The notes under the pieces are model-generated. The model was given only the letters and a program-made list of their open reading frames with translations, was not told where the DNA came from and ran no database searches. From assembly GCA_017464525.1 (NCBI GenBank), contig JAFTZM010000008.1:54109-118108 (forward strand): a DNA stretch of 64,000 bases. The letters run 5' to 3'. The stretch comes from Clostridia bacterium (GTDB lineage Bacteria > Bacillota > Clostridia > Oscillospirales > QAKW01). Both the position numbers and the translations under genes were made by a program. Below, piece by piece: positions 1 to 8,255 of the stretch. Each line of letters begins with the position of its first letter. The stretch's first letter is position 1.

Positions 1-1
1 T

Positions 2-3000
2 GCAGTTACTAACTGCTATTTCGGCGGTACTGTTACCTCCAACGGTAAGTCTGCTGTGATCTGGTGCACCGACGGATCCAGCGATGAGATCTATAAGAAT
101 GTATGGAGCTCCGCAGAAGGTCTGCAGTTCTCCAATATTGCAAACGGCGCTTCCTCCACCGCAGGAGTCGTTTCCGCCGATGCTGTTGAGTCCGGCGAGA
201 TCGCTTACCTGCTGAACAATAACTATACTGCCTGCAACTATGATAGCTACTATCCCGCAGGCCACCCCTACTTCGATGTAGTTGACGGTGTTACCGTCCG
301 TGTCGATGCCGATCCCGAACTGAGAAAGATCACCATGAAGCTGGCCGGCTACGAGGATAAGACCCTCTACGGCAGCGACGGTGAGACTGTTACCCTGAAC
401 TATGTGGATGGCGCTTCCTACGCCATTGCCTCCGGCAACGGTACTCTGGAGGGTGATCAGCTGACCATCGACGGCGAGGCTATCATCACCGTAACTGCCG
501 AGAACATCCTCATTCTGGATGAGTTGAAGGCAGCCGTTGCCCTCTACGACGGCAAGAACACTGCCTACTACACCAATGATAACGGCGATTCCCTCGCCGA
601 GATCCTGGCCACCGCCAATGGCATCATCGCCGGAGATGTGCAGGCCGATCAGGCTATGGTAAATGCCTATGCTGAGATGGTGAAGAGTTTCTATCTGGCC
701 GATGCATATCCTGCTCTGCCCAAGATGTCCGAATATGCCACTTATCCCGGATTGAGCGGATATCTGGTCTACGACCTGGCTGATCTGGAGGCTGTTGTGA
801 AGAGCATGGGCAACCTCACCGCCGAGCAGACCATCTACCTGATGGCTGATATCGAGGTGACCGAAGGCTCTGTTGCCAATAGCATGAAGGGTCTGAAGGC
901 CAGCATCGACGGTAATGGCTATGCCATCAAGAATGTTCACGTTGTGGGCGTTGAAGACGACTGGGGCGGCAGCGCCTGGTTGGGCAACTACACCGGCTTG
1001 AGCATCAAGAACTTGGTAATCGATGGCTGGACCACCGAGACGATGGGCTGGCAGGCTGCTCTGCTGGTAAGCACCGCTTCGGCCGATACCACTTTTGAGA
1101 ATATTACCATTAAGAATTCTACCGTTACCGGCGGTACTGTTCGGAACGGTCTGGGTGCTCTGATTGGTATTGTTCGTACTACTACGATCACTGTTAAGAA
1201 CATTCGCATCGAAAACACGACCTTGCTTCGCAATTCCGGAAACTTCGGCTTTGTTCTGGGTCGTAACGAAAACGGTGTAGCCAACATTGATGGCGTATAT
1301 CTGGTCAACAATACCATCGGTGCGGTGGATGAGAATGTTAACCAAGGCGCCAGCGGCCGCGGTATTCTGGTCGGTGAGTCTACCGGATCTACCGCTTTGA
1401 AGAACATCGCTGTATTCAACACCTCCTTTAAGGATGATGTTACTGTTCTTGGCGTTCTTGCCGGTTGCCTGAAGGTAGGCGACGACGGCGCAAGTGCCGG
1501 CAACACCGCCGCTTCCTTGTCCATGAGTAACATTATGGTTGAGGATTGTGGCGATGCGCCCCTGATCTATAAGGCTAATGCCAATGGCACCTGCACCTAT
1601 AGCAATGTTTATACCGATGCTGAAAAGATCATCGGAAAGAATGATGAGGTTGCAAACCTCACTGCTCTGACTGCAGATCAGTATACAGAAGCTGCGTTCA
1701 CCATGAACCTCACCAGCGAGATCGTGAAGTGGGAAGTTCCTGCTGAAGGTTATCCCGAATTTGATACCGACGGTAAGGGTCTGCCTCTGGCTATCTCCTT
1801 CTCTGCAACCGATAGCGATCCTACTACTACTGATGTAAATGAAACCCTCTTCACCAACACCGAGGGTAAGGTGATCGGTATCACCAACGAGCTGAAGGAA
1901 GCCGCCATCTGGGAGAACGCCGATGAGTGGTCCACCATGACCTTCACCGAGAATACCACCATTTCCGGTACTCCCATTACTTACCATGTTTGCGTCTGGG
2001 GCAACCACAGCCACATCGACGGAACCGACACCCACTATGCTGAGTGTATCTGGACCGACGGCACAATTGAATGTCCCAAGACTGCAACTCAGGATTGCGA
2101 CTTTACCACTTCTGCCACTACTGTGGATCCCGACGCTGAGCCCGAGGCTGCTGCTCACAGCGCAACCTGCGCCTGCGGCAATACCTCCGGTGAGACCCTC
2201 TGCTCTGCTAATGCGGATACTTGGGTGGTGACCACCACCGAGCCTACCTGCGATAAGGAAGGCTCCACCATCTACAATTGTACCGTTTGCGGCTACATTC
2301 ATGTAGACACCACCGATTCCAAGGGTCACACTTATCCCGAGACCTGGACCAAGGATGAGGTCGCTGAGGGCGAGACCCAGACTCATAGCCACGCTTGCAT
2401 CAACGAGTGCGGCACCACCGAGTCCGAGCCTTGCACCTACACCAATGGCAATTGGGAGGTCACCGAGGCTACCGCCACCTCCACCGGCGAGAAGAAGATG
2501 CCCTGCGATAAGAACTGCGGCTCTTACCTGGTAGAGATCATTCCCGCTCTGGGCAATGTTACCATCGAGGCCGAGACCGGCATCGTGGGCGAGACCATGG
2601 AGGTCGAGGTTGTGCTGAATAATAACTCCGGTCTGTCCGGCGCTGATATCACCATCACCTACGATTCCGACGCTCTCGTTCTGGAGACCGTTACCGCCGG
2701 TGATTGGGAACTGCCTCTCCTGAGCAATGGTCCTGTTACCGAGCCCGATGAGGACGGTATGGTTTCCGTTATCGCCAACTTCGCCATTTATGGCACCATC
2801 GAAGAGGACGGCACCATCATCAAGCTCACCTTCAAGGTGAAGGAAGATGCTGTTCCCGGTGATTATGCCTTTGGCGTGGATGTTTTCGCCTCCGATTTCG
2901 ACGGCAACGAGTTCAGCTTCATTCCTTATGAAGGTACTGTGACCGTTTCCAGCATCGTTCGCGGCGATATCAACGGCGACCGCTATGTCACCATTGCCGA

Positions 3001-3169
3001 TGCAGTTCTGATGCTCCGTGTTGCCAGCGGCGAGACCAACCTCCCCGAGGGTCTGAATCTCGAAGCTGCTGATATCATCACCGAAACCAATACGGATGAA
3101 TTCACCGTCAACACCGACGATGTTATTCAGGTTCTGAAGTATCTGAACGGTGAGATCACGGTTCTTTGA
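2..3169 (+). CDS. Large secreted surface protein with cohesin and dockerin domains (5'-partial)
   Basis: The reading frame is already open at the left edge, so the N-terminus lies outside the window. In order it shows: a region with regularly spaced Asn/Ile/Thr repeats (about 800-1550; for example FENITIKNSTV, VKNIRIENTTLL) that looks like a right-handed beta-helix of the pectate-lyase/GLUG kind; a Cys/His-rich stretch with CxCG and CTVCGY motifs (about 1985-2550); a cohesin-like beta-sandwich (about 2560-2950); and a C-terminal dockerin with one good calcium loop (GDINGDRYVTIADAVLML, from about 2962) and a weaker second repeat. Cohesins bind dockerins in cellulosome-type complexes, so this protein could both dock and be docked onto. 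No glycoside hydrolase module is visible in the part present. The domain calls are from motif reading only. Confidence 0.85.
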   Translation, partial: AVTNCYFGGTVTSNGKSAVIWCTDGSSDEIYKNVWSSAEGLQFSNIANGASSTAGVVSADAVESGEIAYLLNNNYTACNYDSYYPAGHPYFDVVDGVTVRVDADPELRKITMKLAGYEDKTLYGSDGETVTLNYVDGASYAIASGNGTLEGDQLTIDGEAIITVTAENILILDELKAAVALYDGKNTAYYTNDNGDSLAEILATANGIIAGDVQADQAMVNAYAEMVKSFYLADAYPALPKMSEYATYPGLSGYLVYDLADLEAVVKSMGNLTAEQTIYLMADIEVTEGSVANSMKGLKASIDGNGYAIKNVHVVGVEDDWGGSAWLGNYTGLSIKNLVIDGWTTETMGWQAALLVSTASADTTFENITIKNSTVTGGTVRNGLGALIGIVRTTTITVKNIRIENTTLLRNSGNFGFVLGRNENGVANIDGVYLVNNTIGAVDENVNQGASGRGILVGESTGSTALKNIAVFNTSFKDDVTVLGVLAGCLKVGDDGASAGNTAASLSMSNIMVEDCGDAPLIYKANANGTCTYSNVYTDAEKIIGKNDEVANLTALTADQYTEAAFTMNLTSEIVKWEVPAEGYPEFDTDGKGLPLAISFSATDSDPTTTDVNETLFTNTEGKVIGITNELKEAAIWENADEWSTMTFTENTTISGTPITYHVCVWGNHSHIDGTDTHYAECIWTDGTIECPKTATQDCDFTTSATTVDPDAEPEAAAHSATCACGNTSGETLCSANADTWVVTTTEPTCDKEGSTIYNCTVCGYIHVDTTDSKGHTYPETWTKDEVAEGETQTHSHACINECGTTESEPCTYTNGNWEVTEATATSTGEKKMPCDKNCGSYLVEIIPALGNVTIEAETGIVGETMEVEVVLNNNSGLSGADITITYDSDALVLETVTAGDWELPLLSNGPVTEPDEDGMVSVIANFAIYGTIEEDGTIIKLTFKVKEDAVPGDYAFGVDVFASDFDGNEFSFIPYEGTVTVSSIVRGDINGDRYVTIADAVLMLRVASGETNLPEGLNLEAADIITETNTDEFTVNTDDVIQVLKYLNGEITVL

Positions 3170-3186
3170 ACCCATCTCTTTCAATC

Positions 3187-3219
3187 AAAGAGCGCAGGCG
3201 AAAGCCTGTGCTCTTTTTT
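3187..3219 (+). terminator. Intrinsic terminator after the first surface-protein gene
   Basis: A GC-containing hairpin (AGAGCGCAGGC, GAAA loop, GCCTGTGCTCT) is followed directly by a run of T. It lies 17 bases after the stop codon and closes the first unit. Confidence 0.9.
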
Positions 3220-3278
3220 GCCAAAATATGCGCAATTTTAAAGACTCGTCTAAAAAAATACACATAACGTGTAAAACA

Positions 3279-3323
3279 AGCAACATAATGTGGTATCTTT
3301 TTTTTGAAGATTTGATATAATTA
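3279..3323 (+). promoter_or_regulatory. Promoter with shared upstream motif
   Basis: An extended -10 (TGATATAAT, with TATAAT at 3318-3323) lies about 55 bases before the start codon at 3378. The -35 region is poor. The motif AGCAACATAA at 3279-3288 sits just upstream of the -35 position. The same ten bases occur at 6052-6061 at almost the same distance (38-39 bases) from a TATAAT in front of the SLH gene, which suggests a common activator. That last point is inference. Confidence 0.6.
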
Positions 3324-3377
3324 TATTATCTATAGGCAAGTTGTATGGCTTGTATTATTGTAAATGGAGGTTTACTT

Positions 3378-4052
3378 ATGTTTAAAAGAGTATGTTCTGT
3401 TGTTGTAATGATCGCTATGTTGCTCTGCATGGGCGTTGTTGCTAATGCTGAAGGGGAAGCAACCTTTGTGCTCACCCCCGATGATAACGAGGTGGTTGCC
3501 GGTGATTCCTTCACCGTGGCAGTCTCTCTGGCCAATAACCCCGGTGTGACCGGCATTGTGTATGATATCGAATTTGATGATGCAAAATTGACCCTGAACA
3601 GCGCCGCTCTGGGTAAGGATGTGACCGGCTTTGCCGAAGGCCCCAATAAGGCGGGAGGTGTTTATAAGGTTTCCTTTGCGAATACCACCGCCATTGAAGG
3701 CACTACCACTCTGCTGGTTCTCTCCTTCACCGTGAATGAGGATACCGAACTGGGCGATTATCAGATCAAGGTCTCCAGCGCCGATGTTTCCGATGACGAT
3801 ACTGCCAGCGTTGCCACCGCCGCCGGCACCACCACCATCACCGTGATCGATTACCTCTGGGGTGACGTAAATGATGATGGAGTGGCCGATGGTTTGGATG
3901 CAGTGCTGATCATGCAGTATGCTGCAGGAACTATTGATTATGAGGATCTTGCTCAGCCCAAGGCCGCTTACACCAACGACGATGAGACCATCGACGGCCT
4001 GGATGCAGTTTTGATCATGCAGTATGCGGCCGGTATCTACCAGCCCGAATAA
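3378..4052 (+). CDS. Small secreted cohesin-dockerin protein
   Basis: 224 residues. An in-frame ATG occurs 33 bases upstream, but GGAGG at 3366-3370 fits the ATG at 3378. The protein has a signal peptide (MFKRVCSVVVMIAMLLCMGVVANA), one cohesin-like domain (about 27-150; VVAGDSFTVAVSLANNPGVTG) and a dockerin (about 157-220). The dockerin has two near-identical halves, each ending GLDAVLIMQYAAG; the first carries the calcium-loop residues GDVNDDG. There is nothing else in the protein, so it reads as a bare adaptor that can bind a dockerin partner and itself bind a cohesin. It is flanked by two larger proteins with the same modules. An alternative is a surface adhesin without cellulosome function. 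Confidence 0.85.
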   Translation: MFKRVCSVVVMIAMLLCMGVVANAEGEATFVLTPDDNEVVAGDSFTVAVSLANNPGVTGIVYDIEFDDAKLTLNSAALGKDVTGFAEGPNKAGGVYKVSFANTTAIEGTTTLLVLSFTVNEDTELGDYQIKVSSADVSDDDTASVATAAGTTTITVIDYLWGDVNDDGVADGLDAVLIMQYAAGTIDYEDLAQPKAAYTNDDETIDGLDAVLIMQYAAGIYQPE

Positions 4053-4074
4053 ATCCAAATAAATATGCATATCC

Positions 4075-4104
4075 AATAGGAACCATCCAAGGGTGGTTCC
4101 TATT
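4075..4104 (+). terminator. Hairpin between two cohesin-dockerin genes
   Basis: A perfect 14-bp stem (AATAGGAACCATCC / GGGTGGTTCCTATT) with a two-base centre, 22 bases after the preceding stop. No T-run follows and the next ribosome site begins at once, so it may be an RNA-processing or stability element rather than a strong terminator. Confidence 0.55.
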
Positions 4105-4129
4105 AGTGCGAGAGGAGAAGGAGAAGAAT

Positions 4130-5944
4130 ATGAAGAAGAGAGTACTTTCGATTTTTTTAGCTGTTATTTTGGCCTTTACCATGCTTGGTACTGTGATCTA
4201 TGCGGCAGACAATCCAATGAGCTTGGACGTTACTGCAAAGAACGGCTTGGAGTATGAGCGTGGCGATACAGTGATTTTGACTGTATCTATGAAGGATTAT
4301 GAAGCTGCTAATTTGCTGGCAATTGCGGGGGAATACGATTCCGCTATTCTTACTGGTGTAAAAGCCAGCAAGGGTGAGCTTGGAGCTCCTGTATTTAATG
4401 CTAAAACCCTGTATTCCAGCTGGGCACAGGCAGATAACTTTGTTGTTGAAGATGAAGATTTTAACCCCGTTTCTGAGTTTGCTTTAGTTTCGTACAGATT
4501 TACTGTCGCGGCAGATGCTGCCTTTGGTGAAACTACTGTTAAGGTTTATTTTGCTCAGGAAGATGCCAACGGTAGTAAAAATACCAATGCCTATTATGAT
4601 GGAAAAAGCAATGTGGTAATGACTCCCGGTGAAGATTATGTTGCCGAGGCTACTGAAATTACATTAAATATTGTATGTAACCATGAATATGCCGAGGGCT
4701 ACACCCAGCCCGCCGCCGGTACCGCTATGGAGTCTGCTCAGCATACACAGTATTGTACCAAGTGCCAGCAGAATATCCCTGCCGATTGTGAGTTCGCCGC
4801 TGAGGTGACCGATCCCACTCATACCGAAAACGGTTACACCACCCACACCTGTATTTGCGGTTATACAGTTGTAGATACCGAGACCGCCGCTCTGGGTCAT
4901 GAGTTTGGTGATTATGAGCATGATGAAGTTCTTACTGATGGCAAGCACACCCACACCGCCACCTGTATTGCCAACGACGGTGGCTTCGATACTCAGTTCT
5001 GCGAATTCACGACCTCCTATACCGATCCCACCTGTACCGAAGACGGTTATGTAACTTATACCTGTACCGACTGCGGCTACTACTACGATGTGATCGATGA
5101 AGGTTCTGCCAAGGGCCATAAGATGACCATTTATAATTATGTTGAGAGCGAAAACGGTATCAACAATCATACCGTGACCTGTAGTGTTAAAGGCTGTGGC
5201 TATACCGAGACCGAGGCTTGTACTATGGGCGAATGGGCCATCATTGATGAGCCCACCAAGACCGAGACCGGTCTGAAAAAGCGCACCTGTATCCATTGCG
5301 AGACCGGCTATGAGACGGAAGTTCTGCCCAAGCTGGCTTACCTGACCGTGGTAGATTCCAAGGGGATCGTCGGTCGTGAGATGACCGTTGATGTAGTGCT
5401 GACCAATAACCCCGGGGTTTCGGGCATGGTATTTGAAGTGGAATATAATGATGCCTATATGACCCTCGCCGGCGTAGAGCAGGGCGATCTGGGTGGTGAG
5501 GATGTGATTCTCCAGGGCCCAATCGATAATAACGGTGTTCATAAGATTGCTCTTGCCACCACGGGTACTGTGACCGGCGATGGTGTTGTGATCCGCCTGA
5601 TCTTCAATATTGCCGACGAGCTGGTAGAGGGCGACTATGCTGTTAAGGTTTCTGCCAACGATGTTTGCGATGGCACCGAGGAACTGAAGGCAGTTGCTGT
5701 TGAAGGCGATGAAGGCGTTGCCACCCTCATCGATTATATGCTGGGCGATGTAAACCGTGATAAGAAGATCACTGTTGCCGACGCCGTTCTGCTGCTCCGC
5801 TATGCCGCCGGCATGGATGTGACCGTTGATCTGCTGGCTGCTGATCTGGTTACCGCCGAGGGCGAGACCGAGGGTGAGATCACCGTTGCCGATGGCCAGT
5901 ATCTGCTGCAGGTACTGATCGGTGCTGCTACCTTGGAAGACTAA
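4130..5944 (+). CDS. Secreted two-cohesin protein with CxxC repeats and dockerin
   Basis: 604 residues; the start at 4130 is chosen because GGAG motifs lie just upstream and a signal peptide begins there (MKKRVLSIFLAVILAFTMLG..., cleavage near IYA-AD). Order: signal peptide (1-25); cohesin-like domain 1 (about 30-185); Cys-rich repeats of about 50 residues with CxxC pairs such as CTDCGY and CIHC (about 186-390); cohesin-like domain 2 (about 398-530; LTNNPGVSGMVFEVEYND); dockerin (about 535-604; GDVNRDKKITVADAVLLLRYAAG plus a weaker second half). Domain 1 closely matches the N-terminal domain of the SLH protein at 6198, with 38 identical bases at 4388-4425 and 6462-6499. Codon choice is more AT-rich up to about 4680 and GC-rich after it, which hints at domain shuffling. 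The binding partner is unknown. Confidence 0.85.
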   Translation: MKKRVLSIFLAVILAFTMLGTVIYAADNPMSLDVTAKNGLEYERGDTVILTVSMKDYEAANLLAIAGEYDSAILTGVKASKGELGAPVFNAKTLYSSWAQADNFVVEDEDFNPVSEFALVSYRFTVAADAAFGETTVKVYFAQEDANGSKNTNAYYDGKSNVVMTPGEDYVAEATEITLNIVCNHEYAEGYTQPAAGTAMESAQHTQYCTKCQQNIPADCEFAAEVTDPTHTENGYTTHTCICGYTVVDTETAALGHEFGDYEHDEVLTDGKHTHTATCIANDGGFDTQFCEFTTSYTDPTCTEDGYVTYTCTDCGYYYDVIDEGSAKGHKMTIYNYVESENGINNHTVTCSVKGCGYTETEACTMGEWAIIDEPTKTETGLKKRTCIHCETGYETEVLPKLAYLTVVDSKGIVGREMTVDVVLTNNPGVSGMVFEVEYNDAYMTLAGVEQGDLGGEDVILQGPIDNNGVHKIALATTGTVTGDGVVIRLIFNIADELVEGDYAVKVSANDVCDGTEELKAVAVEGDEGVATLIDYMLGDVNRDKKITVADAVLLLRYAAGMDVTVDLLAADLVTAEGETEGEITVADGQYLLQVLIGAATLED

Positions 5945-5960
5945 TTTTAAATCAAAATCA

Positions 5961-6000
5961 ATATCCCGGAGTGCCAAAGCACCCCGGGATATTAAATTTT
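5961..6000 (+). terminator. Probable intrinsic terminator
   Basis: The stem ATATCCCGG...CCGGGATAT, with an inner GTGCCAAAGCAC pairing, is followed by TAAATTTTTGG. The T-run is short, so strength is uncertain. Confidence 0.7.
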
Positions 6001-6051
6001 TGGTAATAAAAGGTGAGAAAGTGATGAAAAAACCGCAAAGTGTGGCATAAA

Positions 6052-6095
6052 AGCAACATAAGGTAATGTTATTTTCTGAAATCATCTGCTATAAT
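6052..6095 (+). promoter_or_regulatory. Promoter of the SLH-cohesin gene
   Basis: A TATAAT at 6090-6095 is the likely -10, about 100 bases before the start codon. AGCAACATAA at 6052-6061 repeats the motif found at 3279-3288 at almost the same distance from its own TATAAT. No good -35 is visible in either case, which fits activator-dependent promoters. Confidence 0.55.
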
Positions 6096-6197
6096 AATAT
6101 CGCATAATTGGGTAGGTATCTAAATCGGCTTACCCCGGAAAGGGAAAATAACACTCTGATTTCCTTTCTGAAAGGAGAAACATAAGGAGGTAAAACT

Positions 6198-8165
6198 ATG
6201 TTTAAAAGAGTGAGTTCTGTTGTAATGGTCGTTGCAATGTTGCTCACCATGCTCTGCACCTTCTCTTTTGCTTCTGCTGAGGGTACCCCTATGAGTTTGA
6301 CCCTCACCGCAAAAAATGGTGTTGATGTTAAGCGTGGCGACACTGTGATTTTGACCGTAGGTATGAAGGATTATACCGCTGCCAACCTGATGGCAATTGC
6401 CGGCGAATACGATTCCGCTGTTCTTACCGATGCAAAAGCCAGCAAGGGTGAATTGGGTGCCCCTGTATTTAATGCTAAAACCCTGTATTCCAGCTGGGCT
6501 CAGGCAGATAACTTCGTTGTAGAGGACGATGATTTCAACGCCCTTTCCGAATTTACTTTGGTTTCTTTCAGATTTACTGTTGCAGCTGATGCTCCCTTCG
6601 GCGAGACCACCGTTAAGGTTTATTTCGCTCAGGAAGATGCCAACGGCAGTAAGAATACCAATGCTTATTATGATGGTACTACCAACGTTGTAATGACTCC
6701 CGGCGTAGATTATGTTGCTGAGCCTGTTACCATTACCCTGAATGTTGCTTGTACTGTTGACCACAGCACCATCACCGAATGGACTGCTCCTGCTGCAGGC
6801 ACCGCTAAAGCTGATGCTAAGCATACTGCTGAATGCTCCGGCTGCGGCGATACTTTGGAAGAGGCTTGTAGTTTTGTTGCTGAAGGCGACGCTGCTTGCA
6901 ATGAGCCTGGTACCGAGAAGTGCACCGTTTGTGGCTATACTGTAGAGACCGCTGGCGCTCTGGGCCATGATTGGACCGATTGGGAAAATGTGGAAGGCGA
7001 GACCAAACACCAGAGAACCTGTAAGAGAGCCGGTTGCAATGAGGTTGAGACCGAGGATTGCGATCTGGACGAAGTTACCACCCCCGCTACCTGCGAAGAG
7101 GATGGCAAGAAAGTAACTACTTGTACCGAATGCGATTACGAAGATGTTGAAACGATCCCCGCTCTGGGCCACAACTATGTGTACACTGGCGACAATACTC
7201 AGGATCCCGAAGGCACTCATACTCATAAGTGCACCAACGAGGGCTGCGATGTAGTTGATGAAGAGTGTAACTTCTATATCGTTGTTAAGGAACTGACCTG
7301 CATTGAAGACGGTGAGTATGCTTGCGATTGCGGTCACACCGTAGTATATGAAGCCACCGGTGATGAGCATACCGATCTGGTAATTATCTATAAGGCTCCT
7401 ACTGATACCGTTCCCGGTACTATTACCGTCAAATGTAAAAGTTGCGATACTGAGATTGGTACTGAAGAAACCCCCGTTGAACCCTATGCTGATCTGAAGG
7501 CTGAGGATGGCATCTGGTATTATGATGCTGCTACCTTCAACTATATCTTTGGTGAATTGATGGTTGGCGAATATGACAACTTCAACGGCGATAACGCCAT
7601 TACCAGAGGTCAGGTTGTAACTGTTCTGGGCAGATATCTGTTCAGTTCTTATGGCGGCGATGAGTATATCGCTTCTCTGACTGTTGAAGAGCTCAATGCT
7701 ATGATGGATTCTGCTGAGGCAAATCTTGGCCTGACTGTTGGTGAATTGACCGACCTGAAGGTTGAAGGCGGCGACTATTACGATAGATATGCTCTGCTGC
7801 TGGCTCACATGGGTATTGTAATGGGCCACGATGATGGCGAATTCAAGGGTGATGATCTGGTAACCCGCGAAGAGTTGGCTTGCTTCATGACTCGTTTCGT
7901 AACTCTGCTGGATGTTGTTGCCGAGGAATTTGAGATGGAGTCTCGTGCCCTGGATGAGAACGCTCCCTTTACCTTTGCTGATATCGATACCGTTAGCGCT
8001 TGGGCTAAGGATGCAGTTGTAGAAGCTGGCGAGATCGGTCTGTTTGCTGGTAAGCTGGACAACAAGTTTGATCCTACTTGCAATGCTACCAGAGCTGAGA
8101 TGGCCACTCTGATGGAGAAGATTATGCGTGCATACTCTGTCTTTGAGATCGTTGACGCTGAGTAA
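6198..8165 (+). CDS. Cell-surface anchoring protein: cohesin-like domain, CxxC repeats, three SLH motifs
   Basis: 655 residues, with AAGGAGG at 6184-6190 placing the ATG at 6198. Order: signal peptide (about 1-27, ending FASA); a cohesin-like domain (about 30-175) paralogous to domain 1 of the protein at 4130; CxxC-rich repeats (about 176-420; CTVCGYTVE, CTECDYEDV); and three SLH repeats (about 430-650), recognised by ITRGQVVTVL, VTREELACFMTRF and ATRAEMATLMEKI. SLH repeats bind pyruvylated secondary cell-wall polymer, so this is the wall-anchored member of the cluster and a plausible docking point for the dockerin-bearing neighbours. The interaction is inference; only the domains are seen. 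No dockerin is present. Confidence 0.88.
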   Translation: MFKRVSSVVMVVAMLLTMLCTFSFASAEGTPMSLTLTAKNGVDVKRGDTVILTVGMKDYTAANLMAIAGEYDSAVLTDAKASKGELGAPVFNAKTLYSSWAQADNFVVEDDDFNALSEFTLVSFRFTVAADAPFGETTVKVYFAQEDANGSKNTNAYYDGTTNVVMTPGVDYVAEPVTITLNVACTVDHSTITEWTAPAAGTAKADAKHTAECSGCGDTLEEACSFVAEGDAACNEPGTEKCTVCGYTVETAGALGHDWTDWENVEGETKHQRTCKRAGCNEVETEDCDLDEVTTPATCEEDGKKVTTCTECDYEDVETIPALGHNYVYTGDNTQDPEGTHTHKCTNEGCDVVDEECNFYIVVKELTCIEDGEYACDCGHTVVYEATGDEHTDLVIIYKAPTDTVPGTITVKCKSCDTEIGTEETPVEPYADLKAEDGIWYYDAATFNYIFGELMVGEYDNFNGDNAITRGQVVTVLGRYLFSSYGGDEYIASLTVEELNAMMDSAEANLGLTVGELTDLKVEGGDYYDRYALLLAHMGIVMGHDDGEFKGDDLVTREELACFMTRFVTLLDVVAEEFEMESRALDENAPFTFADIDTVSAWAKDAVVEAGEIGLFAGKLDNKFDPTCNATRAEMATLMEKIMRAYSVFEIVDAE

Positions 8166-8177
8166 TTAAGCTAAATT

Positions 8178-8210
8178 AAAAAAAGGTTTCCCTTCGGGGA
8201 AACCTTTTTT
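8178..8210 (+). terminator. Intrinsic terminator after the SLH gene
   Basis: The stem AAGGTTTCCC / GGGAAACCTT with a TTCG loop and T-run. The A-run on the other side makes it bidirectional in form. Confidence 0.9.
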
Positions 8211-8214
8211 ATAT

Positions 8215-8253
8215 GCAAAAGCGATCCCCCGAACTGGGCGGTTCGGGGGATGG
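8215..8253 (-). terminator. Intrinsic terminator of the kinase-nucleotidyltransferase operon
   Basis: On the minus strand, ATCCCCCGAAC...GTTCGGGGGAT forms a strong stem followed by CGCTTTT, just beyond the stop codon of the kinase gene. Confidence 0.85.
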
Positions 8254-8255
8254 GT

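Noticed and set aside
4664..7829. Long minus-strand frames (4664-6085 and 6120-7829) opposite the surface proteins
   Set aside because: Repetitive, low-complexity translations caused by codon bias of cohesin and Cys repeats; no start signals.
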